A DNA stretch of 32,440 nt, taken from positions 1 through 32,440 of the forward strand of contig PPGL01000095.1 of NCBI GenBank assembly GCA_003173915.1, in the 5' to 3' direction. The notes under the pieces are model-generated. The model worked only from the letters and a program-made list of their open reading frames with translations, had not been told where the DNA came from and searched no databases. The translations under genes and the position numbers were made by a program. The stretch comes from Candidatus Levyibacteriota bacterium. Lineage in GTDB: Bacteria; Patescibacteria; Microgenomatia; Levybacterales; UBA12049. Shown here one piece after another: positions 23,470-29,050 of the stretch. Position 1 is the stretch's first letter. Every line of letters starts with the position of its first letter.

Positions 23470-23653
23470 CCGGACACTTAGTGTGCCTAAAAACCATAAA
23501 AATGTCCGGAAAGTTACAACTCTCATGCCTAAAAACCGCGATTTTGTAACTTGCTGCCTATTGTACAACTCATGAGGCTAAAAACCCAGATTTTGAGCAA
23601 TAAGTGTTTACAGACTTTTACACACTTTAGGCAACTCTGTAAAAGACTGTATA
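23470..23653 (+). repeat. Array of three 40-nt hairpins with a common loop plus one inverted hairpin
   Basis: Units H1 (23470-23509), H2 (23512-23551) and H3 (23561-23600) are each 40 nt: 14 nt, a 12-nt core TGCCTAAAAACC (AGGCTAAAAACC in H3), 14 nt. Their arms differ but self-pair: CCGGACA/TGTCCGG, AGTTACAA/TTGTAACT, TTGTACAA/TTGAGCAA. A fourth hairpin nearby has an 8-bp stem CTTTTACA/TGTAAAAG extended past an A-A mismatch, and its loop contains TTTAGGCA, the exact complement of TGCCTAAA. H2 and H3 are clearly related copies. It may be an RNA element with kissing loops or a protein-binding DNA array; no known family is recognised. Confidence 0.7.
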
Positions 23654-23670
23654 TGAAAACTGAATAAATA

Positions 23671-23910
23671 CTATTTTTTCACAGATCTTTCCATTGTTAC
23701 AAGAATAAGGTTTTTCTTCTTACCAAGTAAGGCTAATGGGAAAAATAAGCAACCAAGACAACAGGTTGTCCCAGCAGACCATCCCTGCGAAGAAACTTCC
23801 TTACTTTTCAGTACCCAGCCTTCTTCAGCAAGTTCATTTATGACTCTAGCCATCTTCCTTCTTCCACTCGCAGTATCTTCAAACGTAAGTGTTTTGTATT
23901 CTTTTGCCAT
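23671..23910 (-). CDS. Small hypothetical protein with one hydrophobic segment
   Basis: 79 residues: EYKTLTFEDTASGRRKMARV, INELAEEGWVLKSKEVSS, then a Cys/Gly/Leu-rich hydrophobic stretch TTCCLGCLFFPLALLGKKKN and VTMERSVKK. The E-Y-K-x-L ... GWxL pattern is like DUF4177-type proteins, and the hydrophobic Cys-containing stretch may be a membrane hairpin. A strong AAAGGAGGTGG Shine-Dalgarno precedes the ATG, which lies inside the 3' end of the YidD-like gene (32-nt overlap), so they share an operon. Confidence 0.62.
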   Translation of the reverse strand: MAKEYKTLTFEDTASGRRKMARVINELAEEGWVLKSKEVSSQGWSAGTTCCLGCLFFPLALLGKKKNLILVTMERSVKK

Positions 23911-24136
23911 AATCCACCTCCTTTCTCTTGTATTTGATGTAGGAATTTATTGGGTTGCACGACAATAACCGACAAGCGATTAAAACAAGAGCAACGGGTA
24001 AACTGTGCTTTTCGAGGCAAAAAACCGCGTGTGCGGAACACGTGGGCTTAAAAAGGCAATGTACACCGCGTTCAGCAAGATAAGGTGATACTTTCTTCTG
24101 GTATTTACGAATAGCTGCAATTAGCAATTTTTTCAT
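23879..24136 (-). CDS. yidD: YidD-like membrane protein insertion factor
   Basis: 85 residues from MKKLLIAAIRKYQKKVSPYL. It has the YidD layout: an N-terminal amphipathic helix, the conserved CLFKPTCSAHAVFCLEKH (family PTCS-x-Y/H-A) and RLLSCNPIN with the paired cysteine and proline. YidD proteins assist YidC-type insertion of membrane proteins at the cytoplasmic face. Here it is not beside rpmH/rnpA/yidC but in an accessory region, so it may be a second or element-borne copy. The start is the ATG at 24136 just after a GGGGG stretch; the upstream open frame is part of a structured leader, not protein. Confidence 0.75.
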   Translation of the reverse strand: MKKLLIAAIRKYQKKVSPYLAERGVHCLFKPTCSAHAVFCLEKHSLPVALVLIACRLLSCNPINSYIKYKRKEVDYGKRIQNTYV

Positions 24137-24300
24137 GCAAAAAGCCCCCGTCAGCGATGGCTTGCGCCACCTACCGCACTTTCGCACGATAACCGGTAAA
24201 GATGCTCTGACGAGAGCTTACAGCTCTTTACCGGTTTTTTATGCCATGCCCCCTGCATTACCAGAGGGTTGTAGGCAAATAAATTGTTATTCAAATTATA
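24137..24300 (-). ncRNA. Structured 5' leader / riboswitch candidate upstream of yidD
   Basis: TATAAT at 24295-24300 on the minus strand would start an RNA of about 150 nt before the yidD ATG. It folds into (a) a 12-bp stem from AACCGGTAAAGA and TCTTTACCGGTT (24191-24236), (b) CGTGC-GAAA-GTGCG, (c) GGTGGC-GCAA-GCCATC (24156-24171), and (d) a pseudoknot between CGTCAG in the loop of (a) (24207-24212) and CTGACG (24149-24154), directly before GGGGG and the start codon. GNRA loops and G-U pairs form only on the minus strand, so that is the functional RNA strand. No known riboswitch class is recognised. Confidence 0.55.
24191..24240 (+). terminator. Terminator-like hairpin on the plus strand
   Basis: The 12-bp stem AACCGGTAAAGA/TCTTTACCGGTT is followed by a run of six T (24235-24240) on the plus strand. 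It would stop plus-strand transcription coming from the nurA side before the 208-aa gene. The same sequence is the main stem of the minus-strand leader. Confidence 0.6.
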
Positions 24301-24319
24301 CCATGAAGCTAAATTGGTA

Positions 24320-24325
24320 TATACT
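24320..24325 (+). promoter_or_regulatory. -10 box of the 208-aa gene
   Basis: TATACT preceded by TTGGTA, with 6 nt to the ATG at 24332. It matches the TATACT-N6-start pattern seen at 908, 3950 and elsewhere, and lies inside the longer frame from 24284. Confidence 0.65.
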
Positions 24326-24331
24326 TGCAAT

Positions 24332-24958
24332 ATGGTTGGCACAAAAACTCCGGAAGGTTCAAAAAATCCAGCATGGTGGAAAAGTAATGTTAGTAAACAG
24401 GCAAAAGAAAACCATATCTACCTACAACTACTTTTTACTAAAAAACTGCCTCCAGAATTAAAAAGGCGGATTGCCTTACTAAGGAAAATTCTTTCACAAG
24501 GAAATTCAAAAGTTATAGAAGAAGACTTAGGCAAATTAGTCCATGAAATTAGTATTCTAGGAAACCTTCCCCTCGAACACTATTCTTATTCAATAGAGCA
24601 ATTTATTCTTTACGACATAATCAGACCGCCTGCTATAAATTTCTATATTACGGAGACCCGTGATATTGTTAGTGTAAATTTTGTAAAGAAACCTAAGAAA
24701 GAAGACTGGCATGTTGCTCAAACTATGGTTAGACAAACATATGACACCAGACCACAAACTCCCCGCTTTAATCCCATCCTCTATAAGACCCTACCAAGAC
24801 AGATAAAGCATTCAAAACGCAAATCCACCTGGGATAAAGTAGAAATTGATAGTAAAAATAAACAGGTTAAGATAGAAAACGACACAAAAAAAAGAAATGT
24901 GACAAAACAGGATAAACATAGATTTGGGCAATACCTCAAACGATTTGAAAAAGAGTAA
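24332..24958 (+). CDS. Hypothetical basic protein, 208 aa
   Basis: 208 residues, not recognised. The N-terminal half is helical (LPPELKRRIALLRKILSQGN, then VIEEDLGKLVHEISILGN), the middle has a strand-rich PPAINFYITETRDIVSVNF, and the last ~60 residues are very Lys/Arg-rich (KHSKRKSTWDKVEI to QYLKRFEKE), suggesting nucleic-acid binding. It is the first gene of the recombinase-side accessory region and is followed by overlapping hairpins that look like a conditional terminator. Start chosen by the -10 box 6 nt upstream. Confidence 0.62.
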   Translation: MVGTKTPEGSKNPAWWKSNVSKQAKENHIYLQLLFTKKLPPELKRRIALLRKILSQGNSKVIEEDLGKLVHEISILGNLPLEHYSYSIEQFILYDIIRPPAINFYITETRDIVSVNFVKKPKKEDWHVAQTMVRQTYDTRPQTPRFNPILYKTLPRQIKHSKRKSTWDKVEIDSKNKQVKIENDTKKRNVTKQDKHRFGQYLKRFEKE

Positions 24959-25035
24959 AAACAGGTACCTACTTCTGTCACCGCCCAGGTTGTTAACTGT
25001 GTGAAAATCTTCATAACACAAAACAAAATTTAATT

Positions 25036-25083
25036 GGTTGGCGACAGAAGCTCCGGTATCGCCAACCCCGGAGCTTTTGTTTT
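25036..25083 (+). terminator. Terminator with overlapping, mutually exclusive hairpin (attenuator-like)
   Basis: Hairpin A pairs GGTTGGCGA (25036-25044) with TCGCCAACC (25059-25067). Hairpin B, the terminator, pairs AAGCTCCGG (25048-25056) with CCGGAGCTT (25068-25076) and is followed by TTTTGTTTT. Their arms interleave with a zero-length third loop, so both cannot form at once. Upstream, CTTCTGTC (24972-24979) is complementary to GACAGAAG (25043-25050), which overlaps both 5' arms and could act as a third partner. Confidence 0.65.
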
Positions 25084-25091
25084 AGAAAGTT

Positions 25092-25277
25092 ATGTTATCA
25101 AAGCAAGCAATACTCGATTACCAACAAATATATAAAAAGACATATGGTAAGAATATTTCTTATGAGAAAGCGTCAGAAGGTGCAATAAAGCTCTTACGGC
25201 TTTTCAAACTTGTTTATATACCTCTACCAAAAGTCTGGGTTGAAAGGAATAAAAACAATGGCAAAAAACTTAAATGA
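25092..25277 (+). CDS. Small hypothetical protein of the recombinase cassette (61 aa)
   Basis: 61 residues: MLSKQAILDYQQIYKKTYGK, then ISYEKASEGAIKLLRLFKLV and PLPKVWVERNKNNGKKLK. I recall similar short proteins (…YKK.YGK.IS..EA...A..LL.LFKL.Y.P) near serine recombinases in CPR genomes; the role is unknown. A helical DNA-binding or excision-type factor would suit size and charge, but this is a guess. It begins 9 bp after the terminator T-tract and overlaps the next small gene by 20 bp in another frame. Confidence 0.6.
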   Translation: MLSKQAILDYQQIYKKTYGKNISYEKASEGAIKLLRLFKLVYIPLPKVWVERNKNNGKKLK

Positions 25278-25479
25278 TCCAATATATAAAAGGACCATCA
25301 CAATGCGAGAGTTTTTACTTACTTTCTTTGATAAAGAGAGTGGATATCAGGAGAAATTTGTAAATGGATTTTATTTAATAAAACAGTTTCAAAAACAGCT
25401 AAATATATGGGTTGTTGCAATATACAGCCGAGACGCTTATCGGAAAAAGAAAGATTATAAGAGAAAACAGAAAAGATAA
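25258..25479 (+). CDS. Small basic hypothetical protein (73 aa)
   Basis: 73 residues from MAKNLNDPIYKRTITMREFL, ending in a Lys/Arg tail (YRKKKDYKRKQKR). A GAAAGGAA Shine-Dalgarno within the previous gene is about 8 nt before the ATG. Not recognised; the basic tail suggests nucleic-acid contact. It is translationally coupled to the 61-aa gene by overlap. Confidence 0.5.
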   Translation: MAKNLNDPIYKRTITMREFLLTFFDKESGYQEKFVNGFYLIKQFQKQLNIWVVAIYSRDAYRKKKDYKRKQKR

Positions 25480-25799
25480 TTTCTCCCTCGTGGGAATGGC
25501 GCGCGCGAGGTAAAAAAAAGTTGGCGCAAGGATACTGCTTGCCTCTGGCTAAGGAAAAGAGGTCGAGTAACGAGCAGGCCTTGGGGAAAAATGGGATGAC
25601 GGATCGCTTCACGCACTAGGAGTCCGTCCCTTCTAAGCCGAAAGGTAAAGTTTGGGATAGTTAGTTTGCTTATAGCTACCGAGATACAACGGAAAATAGC
25701 TAGATATTGGAAAACCTTACGGAAAGGGAAGGCTATCTCGTACAAGCAGACTGTACATGTCTAAAAAAGTGAGCTAATAATGTTAGTTAACAAGAATAT
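25480..25799 (+). other. GC-richer non-coding stretch with many hairpins before the recombinase
   Basis: 320 bp without a convincing gene, visibly richer in G/C than its surroundings. Stems seen include CCTCG/CGAGG (25486-25490 with 25506-25510), CCTCT/AGAGG (near 25532-25562), GACGGA/TCCGTC (25598-25603 with 25623-25628) and AGCTA/TAGCT (25674-25678 with 25697-25701), the last with a nested CCG/CGG. A dyad GTACA-N7-TGTAC lies at 25740-25756. It could hold a structured RNA and/or the recombinase's attachment site. Confidence 0.5.
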
Positions 25800-26141
25800 A
25801 TGGATAACTTACTTCTACAATCTCTCAAGTTTTTTATCTACTGCCGTAAAAGCTCCGAACAAGAGGATAGGCAGATACTTTCCCTCCCTGCACAAGAAAA
25901 AGAACTAAGATCGCTCGCGGAAAGAGAAAAGCTCCGAGTAGTTGATGTTTATTTAGAATCCCGAAGCGCTCACACTGCCGGAAGACCTCAATTTAACGAT
26001 ATGATTAAAAGGATAGAAAACGGCGAAGCAAATGGCATAATTGTCTGGGATGAATCAAGAATAGCTCGCAACGCACTTGATAGCGGCAGGGTTATTTATA
26101 TGATCGACCTTGAACAAATTAAGGCTATTGTAAAACCATGA
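25800..26141 (+). CDS. Serine recombinase, N-terminal catalytic part (frame broken)
   Basis: 113 residues with the resolvase/invertase catalytic domain: FFIYCRKSSEQEDRQILSLP (nucleophile Ser18 in YCRKS), YLESRSAHTAGRPQFNDMI and IIVWDESRIARNALDSG. It ends in a stop at 26139-26141 just where the protein family normally continues. The rest is encoded in the -1 frame from 26138 (stop and start overlap as ATGA). Either one recombinase is split by a mutation, or two polypeptides assemble, or a -1 slip on the AAAA run (26132-26135) joins them as ...VKTMKVYKNTP. Confidence 0.85.
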   Translation: MDNLLLQSLKFFIYCRKSSEQEDRQILSLPAQEKELRSLAEREKLRVVDVYLESRSAHTAGRPQFNDMIKRIENGEANGIIVWDESRIARNALDSGRVIYMIDLEQIKAIVKP

Positions 26142-27526
26142 AAGTATATAAAAATACACCCGACGACAAATCCTGGCTTGCCATGTGTTTCATGATGAGC
26201 AAGAAAGAATCCGACGACAAAGGCGTCAACGTAAAACGAGGTCTACGTACTAAAGCAGAAAAAGGTTGGAACCCTTCTTCCTGGACAAAACCGGGCTATA
26301 TGTGGGATAGATTTGCCGAACGAGGAAACAAAACGTTATTGGACGATCCTGTTCGCTTCCCTCTTATCAAGAAGTGCTGGGAGCTAATGTTAACCGGTGC
26401 ATACACTGTTCCACAAATTCTGAGAAAGCTTAATAACGAATGGGGATATAGAAATCCTACCCGCAAAAGTATGGGAGGTACACCAATGGCACGAAGCCAA
26501 CTCTACAAATTATTTGGAGATCCGTTTTACTACGGCTGGTATGAATACAAAAATTCCAACGGAGAAAAACAATGGTACAAGGGTAACCATGAGCCAATGA
26601 TTACAAAAGAGGAATATAATAGAGTACAAATTCTTTTGGGACGAGGTTGTAGGCAACGAATGGCAAAACATGAATTTCCTTTAACCGGCATTATTCGGTG
26701 CGGCGAATGTAATGCTATGATAACTGCAGAAGAAAAATGGCAAGTCATTTGTGGCAATAAACAATGTAAGAATAAATTCAATGCAAACAATAGAGACTTT
26801 TGTCCAAAGTGCCAAATAAAAATACAAGATATGCAAAATCCTACTGTTCTCCACTACACTTATTATCACTGTACGAAACGCGCGAATCCTAATTGCAGCC
26901 AAAAAAGTATTAGGCACAATAAGCTTGAAGAGCAAGTTGATTCTGTCCTAAAGGATATAAGAATTTCGGAAAGGTTTAAAAACTGGGCAATTAAACACCT
27001 TAATGAACTAAACGATGAAGAAGTAAATATTCACACTGCTACAATTAGCTCTTTGCAACAAACTTACAATGATTGTATAAAACGATTGGACAATTTAGTT
27101 AAGTTGAAAATTTCTCCATCCAATTCCGATGGTTCACTCCTCTCTGACGATGAATTCAAAACGCAGAAAACAAAAATTGTAGAGGAGAAACAAAAACTAG
27201 AAGAGCATTTAGGTAATCAGGGGAAAAGAGTTGAGAATTGGCTAGATACAGTAGAGAAGAATTTTGATTTTGCAATTCACGCACGCTATAAATTTGAGAC
27301 AGGATCGCCGGAAGAAAAAAGAGAGATACTCGTTGCAATCGGTTCGAACATAAAATTATTTAATGATTTGCTATATCCAGACTTGAAAAACGATTATGGA
27401 TTCCTTGAAATGGCAAAAAAAGAAGAGCAAACAATTGCTTATGGGTTCGAAACCAACGAACGTGTTGATAAATCAATCCAATTAGAAGAATTGTGGAATA
27501 AAAATCTTACTCTGCTCCGCGACTAG
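26138..27526 (+). CDS. Large serine recombinase, C-terminal DNA-binding part
   Basis: 462 residues. It starts mid-protein with MKVYKNTPDDKSWLAMCFMM (the linker after the catalytic domain), then the recombinase domain (GINVKRGL-like GVNVKRGLRTKAEKGWNPSS, then LRKLNNEWGYRNPT) and the zinc ribbon GIIRCGECNAMITAEEKW. An inserted four-cysteine knuckle (CGNKQC to CPKC) and YTYYHCTKRANPNC follow. A long coiled coil (about 290-350) lies near the C terminus. Such enzymes integrate and excise mobile DNA at specific sites. The last codons (LLRD and stop) lie inside the 3' end of the tRNA-Asn gene on the other strand. Confidence 0.88.
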   Translation: MKVYKNTPDDKSWLAMCFMMSKKESDDKGVNVKRGLRTKAEKGWNPSSWTKPGYMWDRFAERGNKTLLDDPVRFPLIKKCWELMLTGAYTVPQILRKLNNEWGYRNPTRKSMGGTPMARSQLYKLFGDPFYYGWYEYKNSNGEKQWYKGNHEPMITKEEYNRVQILLGRGCRQRMAKHEFPLTGIIRCGECNAMITAEEKWQVICGNKQCKNKFNANNRDFCPKCQIKIQDMQNPTVLHYTYYHCTKRANPNCSQKSIRHNKLEEQVDSVLKDIRISERFKNWAIKHLNELNDEEVNIHTATISSLQQTYNDCIKRLDNLVKLKISPSNSDGSLLSDDEFKTQKTKIVEEKQKLEEHLGNQGKRVENWLDTVEKNFDFAIHARYKFETGSPEEKREILVAIGSNIKLFNDLLYPDLKNDYGFLEMAKKEEQTIAYGFETNERVDKSIQLEELWNKNLTLLRD

Positions 27527-27774
27527 GATTCGAACCTAGGACCTTGAAGTTACATATTTTGGACTATCTCTTTACCATGCTTTTCAGTTTAGGTAGTGGG
27601 CGCTTATTGGTGTACTCACCTAGTCTCTGCACCTTTCCACCTTTCGGAGGACTTGGCTCAGGATTATCTTTTAACACGTTCAAGACGTCTCCTGAATTCA
27701 CCCACTTTTCACTTTAAAGTTTCCCTTAAAGGCTGCTAACACAGCTTCCTGCTCTACCGCTGAGCTATCGCGGA
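27515..27774 (-). tRNA. tRNA-Asn(GUU) interrupted by a group I intron
   Basis: Exon 1 is 27741-27774 and exon 2 is 27515-27552, together 72 nt. The acceptor stem is TCCGCGA/TCGCGGA, the D arm is GCTC-AGCGGTA-GAGC, and the anticodon loop is CTGTTAA, giving anticodon GUU. The T arm is CTAGG-TTCGAAT-CCTAG, and discriminator G73 fits tRNA-Asn. CCA is not encoded. The intron lies between U35 and U36 of the anticodon. The 27-43 pair of the anticodon stem is a G-A mismatch, the one irregularity. It is downstream of rpoD and on the same strand. Confidence 0.85.
27553..27740 (-). other. Compact group I self-splicing intron (188 nt) in tRNA-Asn
   Basis: P1 pairs the exon end GCTGT with GCAGC in the intron across a GTTA loop, placing the required U-G wobble at the 5' splice site; the last intron base is G. 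P2-like CTTTAA/TTAAAG follows. P4 is TCAGGA/TCCTGA (27690-27695 with 27658-27663). The conserved R element GTGCAGAGACTA (27621-27632) and S element AAGAGATAGTCC (27561-27572) form P7 through GACTA/TAGTC. There is no room for a homing endonuclease. The exact subgroup needs modelling; the size and tRNA location suit IC3. Confidence 0.88.
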
Positions 27775-27829
27775 ATATAAAGTCTATTTTACCATTTCAA
27801 ATATGAGAATTCCACAAGAAAGAAGGATA

Positions 27830-28918
27830 TTATGCCGCTTCTAAGTAATCGCGGAGTTGATGGGCACGGGACGGATGTCGAAGTTTGCGAAGTGCTTTTG
27901 CCTCAATTTGTCGAATACGTTCGCGTGTAACAGCAAACAACTTTCCAACTTCTTCCAAAGTCTTTGATTTTCCATCTCGAAGCCCAAATCTTTCTTCCAA
28001 AACTCGTCGCTCACGATCAGATAATGACTCAAGAACTTTTTCTACTTGCTCTTTCAAAAGTTCGCGGGATGCTTCGTCAAAAAGCGTTGGCCGTGTGGTA
28101 TCGTGAATAAAGTCTCCAAGACGACTATCTTCTTCATCTCCAACAGGAGATTCAAGTGATGCTGGCTCTTGGGAAATCTTAATAATTTCTAAGGCTTTTT
28201 CTTCATCAATACCAAGTGCTTTTGCAACCTCTTCTGGAGATGGTTCACGACCAAGCTCTTGCATAAGCTTGCGTGATGCACGAAGGAAGCGGTTAATATT
28301 TTCAACCATATGGACTGGAATACGAATGGTACGCGCCTGATCTGCAATTGCGCGAGTAATACTTTGCCGAATCCACCAAGTTGCATACGTTGAGAATTTG
28401 TATCCCCTTCTCCAGTCATATTTTTCTACAGCACGAATAAGTCCTTGATTTCCTTCTTGAATTAAATCTAATAGAGTGAGCCCACGTCCAACATATTTTT
28501 TTGCAATAGATACAACCAAGCGAAGATTAGCGGTAATAAGTTTTTGTTTGGCTGCCCTTTCTCCTTTTTCTACTTTTTTTGCCAAATCAATTTCCTGATC
28601 GAAAGTAAGAAGTGGAATTCGTCCAATTTCCTTTAAGTACATGCGGACTGGGTCAGAAACTGTACCTTCTGTAAGTACTGTGAGAGCCTCAAGCTCTTTT
28701 TCCAAGTCTTCGATAGGCTTGGTTTGATCTTGCTCTTGATCCATTGTCTCAAACACATCAACATCATGGTCTAAAAGCTTCGCATAGAGGTCATCGAGTT
28801 CTTGAATATGCTCTTCAGGTTTAGTAAAAATACCTAGCACTTCTTCCTGCGTAATATAGCCCCGCTTTTTGGCATTTGTGACAATATCTGAAAGTAATGC
28901 TGTTGCTTTTTGTTTCAT
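27830..28918 (-). CDS. rpoD: Primary RNA polymerase sigma factor (sigma70/SigA)
   Basis: 362 residues. Region 1.2 is [17 protein letters not shown] (89-105), region 2 is [40 protein letters not shown] and [17 protein letters not shown] (132-191), region 3 is about 200-260, and region 4 is [20 protein letters not shown] plus the [19 protein letters not shown] helix-turn-helix. Conserved promoter-melting aromatics (Y173, F175, Y178, W181, W182) are intact, so it reads -10/-35 promoters like those found here. Region 1.1 is short, as in Firmicutes/CPR SigA. It lies downstream of dnaG, the conserved macromolecular-synthesis order. TACAAT (28928-28933) ends 9 nt before the ATG, so it also has its own promoter. 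Confidence 0.95.
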   Translation of the reverse strand: MKQKATALLSDIVTNAKKRGYITQEEVLGIFTKPEEHIQELDDLYAKLLDHDVDVFETMDQEQDQTKPIEDLEKELEALTVLTEGTVSDPVRMYLKEIGRIPLLTFDQEIDLAKKVEKGERAAKQKLITANLRLVVSIAKKYVGRGLTLLDLIQEGNQGLIRAVEKYDWRRGYKFSTYATWWIRQSITRAIADQARTIRIPVHMVENINRFLRASRKLMQELGREPSPEEVAKALGIDEEKALEIIKISQEPASLESPVGDEEDSRLGDFIHDTTRPTLFDEASRELLKEQVEKVLESLSDRERRVLEERFGLRDGKSKTLEEVGKLFAVTRERIRQIEAKALRKLRHPSRAHQLRDYLEAA

Positions 28919-29050
28919 GGTTATAGTATTGTACCAAATTTAGACTCAAAAGAGAATCCCGCTTAACTTTTTCCCGATTTTTCATTCATGTGAGGTTTTT
29001 TTGCTAGGTATTCCTGTAATAAAATTCTTACGAAAGGCAACTCTACAAGC

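Noticed and set aside
23470..23653. CRISPR array
   Set aside because: Only three direct units, adjacent with 2-9 nt between them, with variable arms and a constant centre, the reverse of a repeat-spacer pattern; no cas genes nearby.
23470..23653. Integron attC sites
   Set aside because: No GTTRRRY/RYYYAAC core boxes, no cassette genes and no tyrosine integrase.
24204..24236. Hammerhead ribozyme (CTGACGA resembles the CUGANGA core)
   Set aside because: The required GAAA after stem II and the cleavage triplet are missing on the plus strand.
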